DNA of 64,000 bases from assembly GCA_022605955.1 (NCBI GenBank), contig JAKCOZ010000011.1, forward strand, positions 5,957,990 through 6,021,989. Reading direction: 5' to 3'. The stretch is from Rallus limicola. Taxonomy: Eukaryota > Chordata > Aves > Gruiformes > Rallidae. Made by a program: the position numbers and the translations under genes. Of this stretch, positions 33,501 to 46,884 are shown piece after piece (the stretch's first letter is position 1; the number at the start of each line of letters is the position of its first letter). The notes beneath the pieces are model-generated. The model saw nothing but the letters and a program-made list of their open reading frames with translations. It did no database searches and had not been told where the DNA came from.

Positions 33501-34049
33501 TGTGTTTTCTTTACTTATTTTTTTTTTTAACTGAAAGACTTTCATTATGCAACTTCTGGCACTTGATAAAATAGAGCATGGTACCTTTGCTAACACCACA
33601 GTTTCTTTGGTTATGTTTAGCATTACACAAACATCTTTCACCTTAGATATCCTCTTGCATTACTGTGTTTAATTTCAAATACTCAGAGGCACATTAGTTT
33701 TTGATAAAATTATTTTAGTGACGATCAGTAAATGGGATGTACAAATTATTCTTTCCCTCCCCCGATTTCACAGGTCATTTAAAAATAATCCAACCCTTCC
33801 CAATTTTACCTTCGTATATTTGTAGCTTTACGTACCTATTTCTATTAAAAGCTAAAGTAAGCCAATAACATCATATTTTTACATGGATTTGTTTCAAGAA
33901 ACACAGTACATAATGGCAAAGTATCTTCTAGGTAAAAGTAACAGCAGACATGTTAACAAATGTGATTACATTCTTTTGATGAACATCAAAAGTCTGAAAA
34001 CCTGAAGGAAATGTCAATATTTTTTTGTCTGAAGTACACTTCTTGAAAG
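30571..34049. other. Unassigned A/T-rich, CR1-free DNA
   Basis: No supported gene or transposon. It holds a 20-base T run at 32622-32641. Open frames of 60-73 codons have no domain. Confidence 0.5.
32622..32641. repeat. T20 mononucleotide run
   Basis: Twenty consecutive T. No retrotransposon body is recognisable on either side (CR1 does not use poly(A) tails), so it is most simply a microsatellite. Confidence 0.95.
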
Positions 34050-34115
34050 AAGTCCGGATCCCAAGGAAGTTGATGGGAGTTTAAAGTCAACGGGGCTGAG
34101 ATTTCAGCCCTAGCA
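34050..34115. repeat. Possible ancient amniote repeat trace
   Basis: AAGTTGATGGGAGTTTAAAG, then TCAACGGGGCTGAGATTTCA. The 'GAAGT(C/T)(A/G)ATGGGAGT...GGGGC..GATTTCAGCCC' pattern resembles an old interspersed repeat frequent in turtles, crocodiles and birds, from memory. Too short to be sure. Confidence 0.3.
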
Positions 34116-37100
34116 TGTGTGAATTCAAGTGAGCTCACTAAGAAAAATATCTGTTTAGAGTGCTATTTGTGAACTATTTTATCCTGACATAAATGCAACT
34201 AAAAGTAGAAACAAGTAATGTTCCTTTAGATCAAAAGCAGCATTTTGGTGGTTTCTATGGCAATAGACTATTTCTATCAATGGCATACCACCAGAAACCC
34301 TAACCTTTGAGATGTGAGAGTCCTAAAAAAAAATATTCCAGTAATCTCCAATCTTTAATCTTTTAAAGTATATTTTATAGACGATGGAAAGAAAACTTCC
34401 TTCCCCTCCAGTCACTTGCAGCTAAGATAAGCTAGAAATATATACAACTTGTTACAATTTGGGAAGAATTTCTTTTGGTACAGAGGTTGCTTACTAGAGG
34501 CTTTACTAACCACACAGTTTGGAGGCAGCAGGGGCATATGTTTACCTTCTTCAAAACAATCCCACACATTCCTGACTTTTTCCTGAGCAGAAATTTTGTG
34601 TATTCACAGAAACTAGTTTCATAGTAACCTTGAGTGACTCACAGACATAACTGCATGAGTTTGTCACATATGTCCTATAAAATAACCAACTGGAGATAAG
34701 ATGATCACAGTCAGACTATGAAATAAAAAGTTGTCCAATAGCCCATAACACATGAGATAAAAGCTGCACATTAAATACTCTGTTAGGTATATTTTTGCTG
34801 TTGAGTTGATATTTATTTTTCTTCTTGATTTATTAAATTTGAAACCCTCCATGTTTCTGACAATCAGTAGGATATTGGGATTCAAAGAGCCCTAGAAAAT
34901 TTCCCTCTACCTGGAAATAAAAGAAAAAGGAAATGGATGAAGTGCACTAAATCTCCCACTGGTACTGGACCCAAATTAAAATTCCCAAGCTCAGAGATGA
35001 GACATAAGTCTAGAAATAAGAATGAAATTGGTATCATGAGCCTGCAAATGGTCCGTGCTGCTGACATGGGAACTGATCGTGACCTCAAGCTGTCAATCGC
35101 AGCCTGAAGAGGTGGCGGTGTGAATCGAGCATGACAATTTCCTTCCCATTTTTATATGCATGTAAAGATTTATTTTAAGAATGTACCACAGCAGTTAGTG
35201 TATATTATATGAAAGGAAAAAAAAAAGTCAATTTAAAATGAAATCACAATTTGGAACTTCTCTCTGTTAGTCTAACTTGAAGAAGATCATTTATATAGAG
35301 ACCGCCTTATATTTTTTAATGTATTTTTTACTACACAGAGCCTCACATTTTTTTTAAAAGCTACTAATATTTTAGAATTATAATAATGTCCTGCAGAAAT
35401 AAAGATGAAAAGAAAATACAAATTACTAGGAATAAATGGATGAGCACATCACTCTGGATTGCTATAGAATTACCTGTAGGATTGGGACACCAGGCAATTG
35501 CTTTGTTTCAGAAACTTTGTGTTACACAGGTATTTTTCACTGGATATTATGCTTTGTGATGGAAAACCTTTCCCAACTGCTCATCAGAAGAAAAATATTA
35601 GTTTAAAATTTAAACTGTTTGCAAAGTATAATTTTAACTAGGAAAAATTCCTGTTGTAAATATAGAACTGAAATACTGTGATGTGGTTAACTGCACCTGC
35701 CACCCAAAAGGGTTTTGCAGTACTGCACACAGACCTTAAAGGAAAAATGTTTGGAAAGAAGCAAATAATGGCAAGAGTACTAATAAATGTTTGATTAAAT
35801 TTATTTAAAGGAATCATTTAATTCCTTTAAAAAATACTCCATCCAGTTGACTAATATCTACCTGTTCAGAACGTAAGTGCCTACTTCTGCACTTACATTA
35901 AGAATAATATTTAAATACATGATTTTCATGAGGGTTGTCTTTAGGGCTAAGCTAGACAAAAATGAATTTACCACAGAATCGATGGTGTTTGCCCATCCGT
36001 TAACCGGGGCTGGAAGGATGAACTACGTTTGTAAGCCACAACCTAATGTGCTATGGAAAAAAAACCCAACCAACAACAAACCTTTAGGACAGTAAAAGAA
36101 AACCAAAGCCCACTAAACCCAGAGAAATAAAAATCTCATGCTTCTAACCATATCGTATGGCAGTCTTACACAAGAAAATGTTTTACTCTACAAGCTGTAG
36201 TAAAGTAAGTTATACACTCAATATGCACGGTGCAAAAATTTACACACCTCATGCAAAGCAATATAGAGAGAAGCAAAGGACAGGAAGCATCAAATCTGTA
36301 TCTTCACAATAACTATATTCTTCAGAAAAAATAATAGCAGAAGACTACTGAGAATCTCAAGGAAAAAACCAAAAGATTTCAAGTTGGTCTTCTTTGGGAA
36401 GCAAAGTAGGAGATAGAGTATAGAACCAGTATGGTCAAAGAGTAAGTGTAAATGCCAGTACAAAGAGATACAAGACAGCACAGGCAGAGGGGAGACAGAG
36501 CAAACAAGGAAGCTATTGGCTTTTCCACTCCATTTTCCAGGGGATTTCTAAATGGAAAACATTTTTCTTTAACTTACTCAGTCTTGCTTTTTTTTTTAAA
36601 GGAGAAAAATATTTAATAAAATTGCTTCCTTCAAATCACCCTAAACAAATAATAATAATTAAAAAAAAAAGAGAAAAAACAGGAGAAATCTTTATTCCTG
36701 TAGGAACAGTCATACATTTGGCTTCTAGAAATACGCCTGCTTAAACCATACCAGCAGCAACAGAAATTGGTCCTTTCTCTGGCTACAGTATCTGTCAGCA
36801 ATATTTACAATTTAAGAAAATAAGTTATACAGTTTTCCTTGAATACTTTTCAAAATTTCCTGAGTAGATTCTGGAGACGCAGTGGGACGGTACAGCGGCT
36901 AAATCTGAAAAAGCTGAATAAATGAAATTTATACATTACATTGAAGAGCAATTTGGTGCTGAACATCGGCATAACTTCTATGTAATAAATGATTTCCTTA
37001 ATTCGATGCTCTTGAACATGCAACTCAGTATTAGCTAAGTTCTAACCTCTGAAAGGAAAGGAAATAGCATCACCGTTCTAACAACAGACAGCAGGCGAAT

Positions 37101-39539
37101 ATTTCCTAATTCTATCAAGACCCTATGCTGCAAATTAAAAAGGTAGTTTTCACTAGAAAAATACGGAAGAATTCAGGCTCCAGGCCTTCAAAGACATACA
37201 CAGGTCTGTAATAGCAAATAACGAGAAGCCCGTTAAAATTTACTGGCATAGCTCCAAGTGCTGAAGTTCAGCCTGCTCTTATGGATAAAACCCTGCTAAC
37301 ATGGACAAGTTTGCTTAACTTGAACCATGCAAGCACACCCACCATCTCAAAAAGGAACTACCTTTGCGCGTAGATTTTGGCACATGCTGAACCTTCCGGT
37401 ACAAACCCTCTGGACCAAGGTCTGTCTTCCTATCTGCATAAAGACGCCATAATCATGACTGGGCTCTTTGAGCACTACCACAACACAAACAAATAAAATT
37501 ACACACAAAAACTGCATTAAACAGCATTTAGAGCTGCAAAAGCCTGTATTCATAAATTGGGAAATGCCAGTCTTAAGATGGACTGCTTGTCTTAAGATGA
37601 TGCAAATTTTTTCCCCTTTCAACTGAAAGAATGTCTGCCTCTGTCCCAGCCCATTGATGGAGTCCTGGTACATGGCATTACCTTCCCAATGCCCAGCTTC
37701 TCATCTTAGTTTCATTCCTCTCACCCAGCAAAGCATGGTCTCCTCACACTACCAATCCAGGTCTCACCCCCTCCAGGTGCTTTCCAGCTTTCTCAAATAA
37801 TTGTTCACAGCAAAGAAATGACAAGAATCACAGGTTAAGGCAAAATCCTGGATTCTTCCCCCACATCCCAGGGGAAAGTATGTTTCATTGCAAACAATTT
37901 ATTTCGATCCAGCAACTTAACCTATAGTCTTTGCTTAAGTGTGGTCCCATTCCTCATAGAGCAGTGCCTGCCCTCAATTTCTTTTAATATCCTCCCAATC
38001 ATTTTAATCTCCCTCCCTGGTCCTGGGGCAACAAAAGAAGGTGTCATTCTTTTGTGCCTCTCCAAGCTGCCAGAAAAAGCATCTGCAACATCCCCACAGC
38101 CCTGAGGTCATACGTGCTCTGTCAGGATGCAAGAGTGAGAGCAGTTCACTGCCCAGCTAAAAACCTTCTGTTGAATACATTTGTCCAGCCTCTTCTCAGG
38201 AAACCTTTTTGTATAAGAGAGTTCAATTCAAATAGTTCAAGAGTGGCAAAGCTACTGAAATAGAGGAACCACAGCAGGTAAAGTAATATTAATACGGGCA
38301 ACAGTGCTGATCTGAGCCATACTGACAACATGGCTGGGTTATTTATATGAACACATGTATGTATTTCTGAGAATTACCGCTCTTTCTGACCATTTAACTA
38401 TAAAGACAACAGATTTCCTAAGACTGAATCACATATTCCATAGTTTAGTAAGAACATGCTGGACTATCCAACGCGAACGACAAGAAATATTTCACAGGAT
38501 GAAGCAATTGCCTTATTTTTCAGTCCTATGCATCTTTCTGCAATGCAAAGAAGCCTCTCAAAAGGAGTGGCACAGACACATAGAATAAATGCAGTAGCAA
38601 AAATACTCTCAAAGAAGTATCTAGTTAAAGTGTTGATAAGGTCAGCAAGTTGTTGGGTTGCTTTATTTTTCTTCCTTGAGGCTGGGAGAAATTAGGAAAA
38701 CATTAAATGCCCAATACAATAGGAAAGTATGGGTCAGTTCTAATCACGTAAAAGTCTTCATTTTAAAAATAATTTTAAAGTTATGCACCCAAAACTATTT
38801 TATTTCTGACTGTTTTCAAGAAACATTAAAAGATAAATGCCTAGATAAGGTATGCATGAAATTATATATTAAAAAAAATTGCAACTGCAATGTTAATTTA
38901 AAGTTATGTAATGTTGAGTAAAATCTACTTTGGCTAAATACTAGAGACAATGTCTTCTATATTAAAATCTGTGTTCTTAATGAATCCCATAATACATTTA
39001 CTCATTTCTTATTTCTTCTCAGTTATGCTACAGTCGCTCTTTCAATAATGCAGTAACACATCTCCCATTTCCCTTTCCCTATTTATCTTTTAAAATTCCA
39101 TAAATAAAACACTTTTACCTATTCGGTATATAAAGCATATATAAATCAGAAATTCTGCAGAACAGAGCTTTTGAACTAGTGTTTTTAAAGATCAGTTAAG
39201 AAATATGTTGCTCTAAGACCAAAGTCTTATTTATATGAGTTTGTGGCTTAACTGACAAGTATTTTTCTGTGACAAGTAAGGGCAGACAGTTTGTATCTTA
39301 AATACCATAATCCAGTTTTCAACCCATGTAGACGTCTGGAAGGGAACCAGTCAGTAAAGTAAATTATATTATATCCCACTGACAGCCCAAATACAATCCA
39401 GGAGATTCATTACTTCTACCAAAGACAAAAGAAAGATACGGGAGAGGTGTGGGAGGGTCAAAAATATTTGCAGCTCACAAGATCCCTTAATCGAAGTAAA
39501 CAGTGTGCTATATTTAAAAATACAAATAGCAGTTAGCTC
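34116..39539. other. Unassigned CR1-free DNA with a few CpG-bearing blocks
   Basis: No gene supported. Short blocks near 35030-35130 and 36870-37320 hold more CpG and more mixed sequence than the flanks, as conserved non-coding elements often do, but I cannot test conservation. The 108-codon minus frame at 37347-37673 and the 95-codon plus frame at 39547-39834 show no known domain. A small inverted repeat (11-bp arms, 6-nt loop) lies at 35804-35831. Confidence 0.45.
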
Positions 39540-39900
39540 GCCTTAAATGCAAAGGTGGAATATAAGCAACAGCTTGCTACATTTTTATGTGAGGCCATGG
39601 GCTAACTGTTTCGGTTTTACAAGCTGCCAGGAGTTTGACCTCTTTAATTTGCTGGGAGACATGGAAACGGCACCTCAAAAATTATATTTCTTAGCTAGCA
39701 TGAATATTTTCTCTCTGCATTTCTTTTACACCCGCTTCTGTAGTATTTATTCACAAGAGCTTTTCCAATACTTAGATAGTGGTCTCACACACATGACAGC
39801 CCTCATTGATCTGGAAGCCAAGATGTACAGATAATTGCAGTCAAAGCTGCAATTTAGCCTTTTTAATTCAAAAGTAACATCTGAGAGGGAACATTTCTGC
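39540..39900. promoter_or_regulatory. Possible conserved non-coding element (weak candidate)
   Basis: A mixed-composition, repeat-free block with TAATT-type homeodomain-like words and a GCAGTCAAAGCTGC imperfect palindrome near its end. A 95-codon plus frame crosses it but has no splice signals at its ends and no domain. It lies in the middle of the CR1-free interval. The call is an impression of texture, not of known sites. Confidence 0.2.
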
Positions 39901-42900
39901 ATGAATTAGAATCTGAAGCTAAATAGTACTTTCTTTTCTTTCAGGAACCTCTTCAGCTAACAGCCCAAACTGGACATTTACAAACTGGATTTCACCTTTA
40001 CCTTAAGTAGTTCCATATGTATGAAGACAAATTCACTTTTTTTTTTGTAACAGGAATTACAAATACATTATAACTCATTCGTTAGGTTATTCATGACGTA
40101 TTTTTTTAAAAAAAATTGAACTAATCTAAACTTTATGTATACAGAACATTACTTAAACCATAGAAGATGCAAACAGTCCCTTCTCTCAGACCCAAATGAG
40201 AAACAGAGCAAATGCCATTTTTAATTGTAGTACTAGCCTGAATTACCACATGAAGGTCACAGCATATTCTACAGAGCAAGGAATTGGAAATAAGGTACAA
40301 AATATGTAGCATTTATCTTGTCTGAAATGTAGACTTTGATTCTAGTCTACCTAATGTTACTGTCTTGAAAGTTATTCACAATGTTGCATTTGACAAAAAT
40401 TACTAGCAGTTCAAAAATTTTAGCAGTAGACAACTTTTCATTAAGCTCTATCTTTCCCCCTGAAGATGCCCATGCAGCCGTCACTTCAGTTTGGTAGTGT
40501 TCATATATGTGCACCAATGGGAAAAAAAAATTCCTTTGTTTTGACAGAAACTGGAAAGGGAGGAACTGGGTATAAGTTTGGAGTTAGCAACTCCTTAGAA
40601 AACGCGTTCTGCATCGCAGCACTTCCAGCAGTTAAACTGAAATTTATTTCCATAACACACAAAAGTGTTCCGTTTTTGTGAAAATAGGAGAAACCTCTTC
40701 ATAAACTTGGTAGCTACAACTGTAAAAATATTTCAAGTTGATGCATAAGAGAGCATGTTTTTATTCTGTAGGCTTGTATTATGGGAAGCTTAAATACAGA
40801 TTATCTCATTCAGTAACTCCCCACTTTACAGTAGTAGCAATTCATTCTAATTGCTTGGGTAGCACACTCAGGAAAAAGAGTATTTTTCCTTTTCACTGAA
40901 TAATGTTTCATGTTCGGTTAAATGCAGGAAGTTACACCACCATCGGAATGCGATTGTCTGCAACTGCAGAGTTACTTCTTATTCATAGGTTTGTGTTTAG
41001 CTAAATAGTAAAATGCTAGCCATTCAGCTTTACTCCTCAAAATGTCTTTAACTTCTAGCTAGCTAAACGAAAAAGCAATCTATCTGCTACAATCAAAAGA
41101 TTTTTAAACCATGCCTAATCATTTTGCACAGAATTTTTATCCTCCTGTATGGAGCAGATTATAGTAAATGTAATTCACACATGCTGGTTCTTATTCAGAG
41201 GAAAACACGGAATAAGGATGTGGAGAATTTCTAGCCAAATCTTCATTCAGATCCAAGATCCACGGACGCCACTGTAATTGAGAGACATTCACAACCAGAT
41301 AGCTGTAGACTTCATTTTCGTTTAAAATAATACCTCTTCTACATGAGTTCCAACTCAAACATTAATGTTATTTAACTTCTAGCAAGCTGCCTTGAACTGA
41401 ACTTACAACAGATTGCAGCTTCTTGTTTTAATTTCGTGCAGAAAAGGACGCCGCTCAAAACCGTACACTCATAGTTACGTGTAGATTATGTAGATGTGCT
41501 GCTTCTTTTCAGTCTACACTCAAATTATGTGTAGCTAATAACATTCTTCTTTCAGAACTTGATTTGCCTGGCAGCTGACAATGGAAAGTGAACTATTCCT
41601 CCCATACCTCAATAGACAGACTTTACTATGCAAGTTATTCAAGTTCATCGTGCGCAGCTTAAAAATGCCTACTCATAATGCCTAGCCTCTCAGAAATGTG
41701 AAATGGGTAATTAACTGTCAAAGAAGCAGTTTTATTACTTTCAGATTTCAAATAAGTTGTGATTTAGTTCCACCCTTCTGACATTCTGCTTTGTATCAAA
41801 AAGAATTATTTCAAAAGCCACATGTAAAATGTTATAATAAGAAGGGATACAGTGTTTGAATTATATTAACATGTGCAAAGCAAAAACAACCTCAAGAAAT
41901 ACTGAGAGATGCATAGCTGCACAGTGGGTGTTACCAGAAGTCCCCACCTATACAAGAAGCTTATTTTAATTTTAAGAACATTATCAATTCCCTATCATTT
42001 AAACTATTAGCCTACAAAGAAGAAAACCTGGTTAAAGCACCAAAATAATAAGTGGATTTCCAAGGCAATCTTATTTTAAAATTCCCTCTAAAATAACTAA
42101 GAGCTGCTTCCACAGTTATTCTACACGTACTCATGGGCTCCTTCTCAGCTTTACCAAAGGACACTCCCCCAAACATCTGCAGCCCACTGAAGTCACTTCA
42201 GTCCTTAGATTGCCAATTTGAAAAATTTACACAAGTATTTAGTCAGTTTTGTAACCTTAAATCTCTAACAAACATGCACAGCTAATTTCTGATTAGAAAA
42301 TGACCATGAAAAACAATTACATTTTAAAATAATTTAATTTTTTCCTGTTTCATTTTCACTTTTTCCTGTTTCTGATTTTCCACACCTAGAATATAAAATA
42401 TTATTTACTAAATTTATTTAAAATTTGTTAACCATGCCATCTTTTGCATCAATTTTAAACAACGTAAATGACTTGAAACTGCTGTCCACATGACAAAAGA
42501 AAGGGGAGTCACTTCATTCTAGCTGCATTTGGCGTAACAGAAAGGATCAACACCTCATCTGTAACAAAACCCTCCTGATAACCAAATGCAGTGCTTTCTT
42601 ATATACAGCTTCATGTATTTCCAACAAAGTAATATTAAAAGTAAATATACACATTTTAAAAACAAAATCAGCAAAGCTTTTGGTACATGGTATCTCTACA
42701 ACAGCATTTAATACTTTGAAGTTTGTAAGAATAAGCTGCGGTGGCATCTATTTCCAAGAGCAAAAAAAGTGAGAATCAGTCAATGATGGAAGGACCAGCA
42801 AGGCTACATCTCTGCTTCGTGACAACATTTTTAGATAATGAAAAATAGGCTGTTTAAGTATTATTTTCCCAAATATGTTTTCCTGCTGTAATAAAAGTTA

Positions 42901-43979
42901 TATAGAATTTATTTTCGGAATTTTAGCATTATGACTAAGGTAACACTACCTGTTACACTATAATCTCAGAAAATGGTCCAACACATTTTTTAATTTGATT
43001 TATTTAAAAAAAAAAATCATTTTGTGGGTACTTGCTGAGATAAGTTAAATGAAGTCAAATCCTTGACAATTCTAAGTGGCTGGAGCACTGAAATACCAAA
43101 ACAGCTTTTCCAAAGGAGAAGCATTTTTTCAGTCATATTAAGCTTCAACCACTTCCCTAAAATTTTCTAAATTGTCACATTTTAATAATACATAAATTCA
43201 CACTTAAATAACATCTTAGAAAGCCAAGCTAAATCTTAATGTTGCTTTTCCAACTTGTAATAATCACTAACTACCATTTTTTTCTTCAGTGCGCTACAAA
43301 GACAAAATTGAAACTATTATACTTTTGAATTTGGACCAATATGAACTCTATTCCTAATCCATCTCTGAAGTGTGTTTTTATTATACAACCAAAAAAAGAG
43401 AAAACTGGTTCTATTATGAGGTCTAATTTAAATGCACTTAAAATAAAAATACATGAAACTCAGAAGCAGCAAAACATTTTGGAGCAAAAGATTAGTAGTT
43501 AAATGAATAGTGAAGAAAAAATAGTACTGAAAGCAAAGAATATAGGCTGTTTAAAAATCTTCTTTTGCACCTCTTAAGAGAGTTAAGCTGTAAAAATACC
43601 TATAGATATAATAAAATAGCTAAAAATGTATTTAAAGTTATTTTCCACTGTGATCAGCGGTTTTAGAAGCGAAAATAAATGACGTTATCACATGACAGGT
43701 CAGCATGAGACACATAGCTTTAATATCGATTTGAAATAGCCTTTTTAAAGGCACAGTTGAAATAACAGGGGCTAAACGTTCAATGTTTGAAGTAAGTGCT
43801 GCTAGAAATGGCAAAAAAAAAAGTGTCAATGGAAATTCAGTCACCACACAGACTCTTCATTTTCCAACATCAATATACTGAAGAGAAGGTCTCAACTTCA
43901 ATACTTACATTCAAAAATTATGTTAACAGCACAGAAACTCCTGCATTTTAAATTTCTGTATTTGTTAAATTTGTTTTAT
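39901..43979. other. Unassigned CR1-free DNA
   Basis: No gene, RNA or transposon supported. 41130-41710 is the least low-complexity part and contains several CpGs; it could be regulatory, untested. Confidence 0.45.
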
Positions 43980-44023
43980 TTTCTCTGCAGTACATTGCCT
44001 CTCAGCAATGTACTGCAGAGAAA
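43980..44023. repeat. Perfect 19-bp inverted repeat, 6-nt loop
   Basis: TTTCTCTGCAGTACATTGC (43980-43998) is followed by the loop CTCTCA and the exact reverse complement GCAATGTACTGCAGAGAAA (44005-44023). The stem is perfect, with one possible G-T extension. It would form a stable hairpin in RNA or a cruciform in DNA. It is shorter than a typical microRNA precursor stem (about 30 bp) and I see no extended pairing outside it. Confidence 0.95.
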
Positions 44024-45079
44024 GTATCGGTAGCCTCTCAGTACTTTAATTTATGATGCCACAACTCAAATCACAGCAAGTAACATTTCACATAGTCAGC
44101 AGCGAAGTAAGATCTGTAGACACTAAATTGAAACATGTATTTAAAGAGAAAACGAAAAAAAAAAGATGCCATGGACAAGGTAAACATTGAAATTAAATGA
44201 AAAATAACTGCCATTATAAATCAGACTAAAAGTATTAAGTATGTTTGACTATGAAACACACTACCCAATGATTTTTTAAATTGTAACATCTCAGAAGTAA
44301 TATGAGTTAACAATAACAGAGTAACTCTTCTTAGGAGCCATTACTCTATACAGAATAAAACTACAAAAACCTCTTTATTCTTCACAGTAGCCTCTTATAG
44401 TCCAGTGCCACACATGCTTGTTAAATTTATTCTATCTTTCCTCTAATAATTTTCTGTCCTCTGATGATTCCACACCAGTAAGATAATAGTGTTCCAAATC
44501 CAAGCCACTATAGATGTGTAGGACATTCAGTTGGGAAAGGTTACAAGCTGGTTCCAAACCACCTCCCTACCAAATATATTCACTTTAAATATAGTTGGAT
44601 AAAAAAAGCTCTGCAAACAGGTATCACAACTCCAGCTTTCCATAATTTTTTCATGACCATGAAGATCAGGAAGGGTCAGGCTCTCAATTTGGCACCTGTG
44701 ACTTAGTGGCACCTTGGTACAGCTCAATAGGATCAAGGCACAGAGCAGCTATTAAGACCCTGTGGGACCTGACACCCACTCTGTGGATGCAATGCTAACC
44801 CCTGGGGCACATGACTCATCCATCTAGCTGCAAATCCAGGCTACAACTCCTCCTGGATTCTATGAGGACAATCTGAAAAATCGGGCATCATTAACCATCC
44901 ACTCCATACTAAATTTATCTGGAATATAGAGGCAGAATTCAAGTACCTGTCTTCCTAAACCTGTCTGCAGATTAAGAGGCAGATGGGAAACAGATGCCCA
45001 TGCCCCCAGAATAGGTATTTTTCGGCATATGTTGAAGAAGCAAAGCTAAGTATACTATAAACTATCATACTAAATACAC
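44024..45079. other. Unassigned DNA
   Basis: 44640-45010 is G/C-richer than its surroundings but matches no gene or repeat I know. It could be an old, worn repeat. Confidence 0.4.
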
Positions 45080-45140
45080 TGATAGAATAATTTAGGTAAG
45101 AAGGCACCTCTGATCACTATTCAGTTTAAATTCCCACAGG
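45080..45140 (-). mobile_element. Very degraded CR1 3' end (probable)
   Basis: GATAGAATAATTTAGGTAAG, then AAGGCACCTCTGATCACTAT lines up with the CR1 3' UTR pattern CATAGAATCATTTAGGTTGG...ACCTCTGAGATCAT. Only about 60 bp can be aligned by eye, with many changes, so the assignment is moderate. Confidence 0.45.
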
Positions 45141-46393
45141 GGGTAGTAAACGGTGGAAGTTATATAAAAGACCAGGTAGTCTTCAAAAGCTTACAGGACT
45201 TAACTGCTGTCCGAGCCTTAGGTGGATTTCAGCATCCAAATCTCAACTAAGGCTGATTAAATTTTGCCTAATAGCAAGGTTAATTTTTCATTAATGCAAT
45301 CCATAAGTTCTCATACATTGAAATTTCCATTTTTCTCCCTCAAGCATTCTTTATGAATGCCATTAATGGAAACATACTTACTTGCACAGGCCAGTGTCTT
45401 GCCATTGCAAATAAACATCAGCTATAAAGCCAGCCACAGTTTGAAATGCTCTACCTTCATTTCCAATAGACCATAGTAACAATTTGTATGTTCCAAAATC
45501 CATCTGTCTTTATCCCTACTAGCAAACCTTATGCAATTCAAATTTTCCACCTAAACTCTTTTTAACTTCTCTTCTGGCTTGTTCTCTTATTCCAAGTGTT
45601 CCAAGTGCTGATGAAACCATTGCACACTGCTATCACTGCAAGGCATTGCAGATACTTCAAAGTTTCAGTATTTTTTTTTCCAGTTGTTTACCCTCACCTT
45701 CAATTTTATTTTATTTTATTTTTTGAACTTAACTCTCACACTGTAACTGTGGCTCCTGCAAAAACTTGCACGACATTCCTTCTAACCTTCTTTCTGCCCT
45801 GTTCATTCTCCAGTATTAAACTTTTTATCACTTCCTTTCCCCTGGCAACTCTGGACTCACGATCTCCATGAAGAGTCTGCACAATAACCTCAGTCCCAAC
45901 CAACTATTTGCTCATGCAAATGCACTTTATTTATTTGGAAAGATCATATACAAATGATTCAGTAAGCTTGAGAAATCAGTCTCCTACCCACAGAGTGATA
46001 GATTTACTCAACTATTTTTCTCTTTGAAAGGTGACCAGATTTTTTGCCTATTAGGTCAGCTTGGACAATAAGATTTCCAAAACAATATATTTCTTTTTTT
46101 TTTTTGCTGAGCATGTCACAGACTATAAGGGTACAATAAAATATTAGCTTAAAATATTAGGTCTTTGTGGTTAGTTATAATAGAGAATGTTAGAAGAGCC
46201 CAGCTCCAAAAGACATTGGTATGCTGACAGTGAACAAGTACAGTAAAAATCATCTAACATTTATCATCTCAAAGATACAACCCAACTATCACTTGGGATA
46301 TATATTTTTATCATGCTGAAAAATTTAAATACCAGGTTTATCACCTGGTTTGGCCAATTCTTACCAGTTAACTAGTTAAAGAGACTACACAAA
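45141..46393. other. Unassigned A/T-rich DNA
   Basis: No gene seen. A short (TTTTA)n microsatellite lies at 45703-45724. Confidence 0.5.
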
Positions 46394-46884
46394 CCACAGA
46401 ACCCCAGAACGGTCAGGGTTGGAAGGGACCTCTGGAGATCATCCAGTCCAACGCCCTGCTAAAGCAGGATCACCCAGAACAGGTTGCAAAGGATTGTGTT
46501 CCGGTGGGATTTGAATGTCTCCAGAGGAGACTCTACAACCTCTCTGGGCAGCCTGTCCCAGGGCTTGGGCACCCTCAGAATAAAAAAGTTTTCCTCATAT
46601 TGAGATAGAACATGGCAAGTTCCAGTTTGTTTCCTGTTGTCCTGTCACTGGGCACCAGTGAAAAGAACCTGACCCCTTCCTCTTTGCATCTATACTTTAG
46701 ATGTTTATAAGAATTGACAAGATCCCTTCTCAGTCTTCTCCAAGCTAACCAGCCCCAGCTCTCTCAGCCTTTCTTCATACAAGAGATGCCCCAATGCCCT
46801 CTTCATGCTCACAGCCCTCTGTAAGAGTTCCTCCAGTAGTTCCCAGTGTGTCTTGAACTGGGGAGCCCACTGATGGACACAGTA
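46394..46884 (-). mobile_element. CR1 LINE, 5'-truncated copy of about 0.5 kb
   Basis: Minus-strand CR1: CCACAGAACCCCAGAACGGT, then GGTTGGAAGGGACCTCTGGA and CTCTCTGGGCAGCCTGTCCC. A short minus frame at the 5' end shows [20 protein letters not shown], the usual ORF2 C-terminal region. It stops near GATGGACACAG. Moderately diverged. Confidence 0.95.

Noticed and set aside
37347..37673. 108-codon minus-strand frame as a gene
   Set aside because: No domain, no clear splice signals at the ends and no codon pattern; such lengths occur by chance in 64 kb.
43980..44023. MicroRNA precursor or bacterial-type terminator
   Set aside because: The stem is too short for a normal microRNA precursor with no pairing beyond it, and the DNA is vertebrate, so a rho-independent terminator does not apply.
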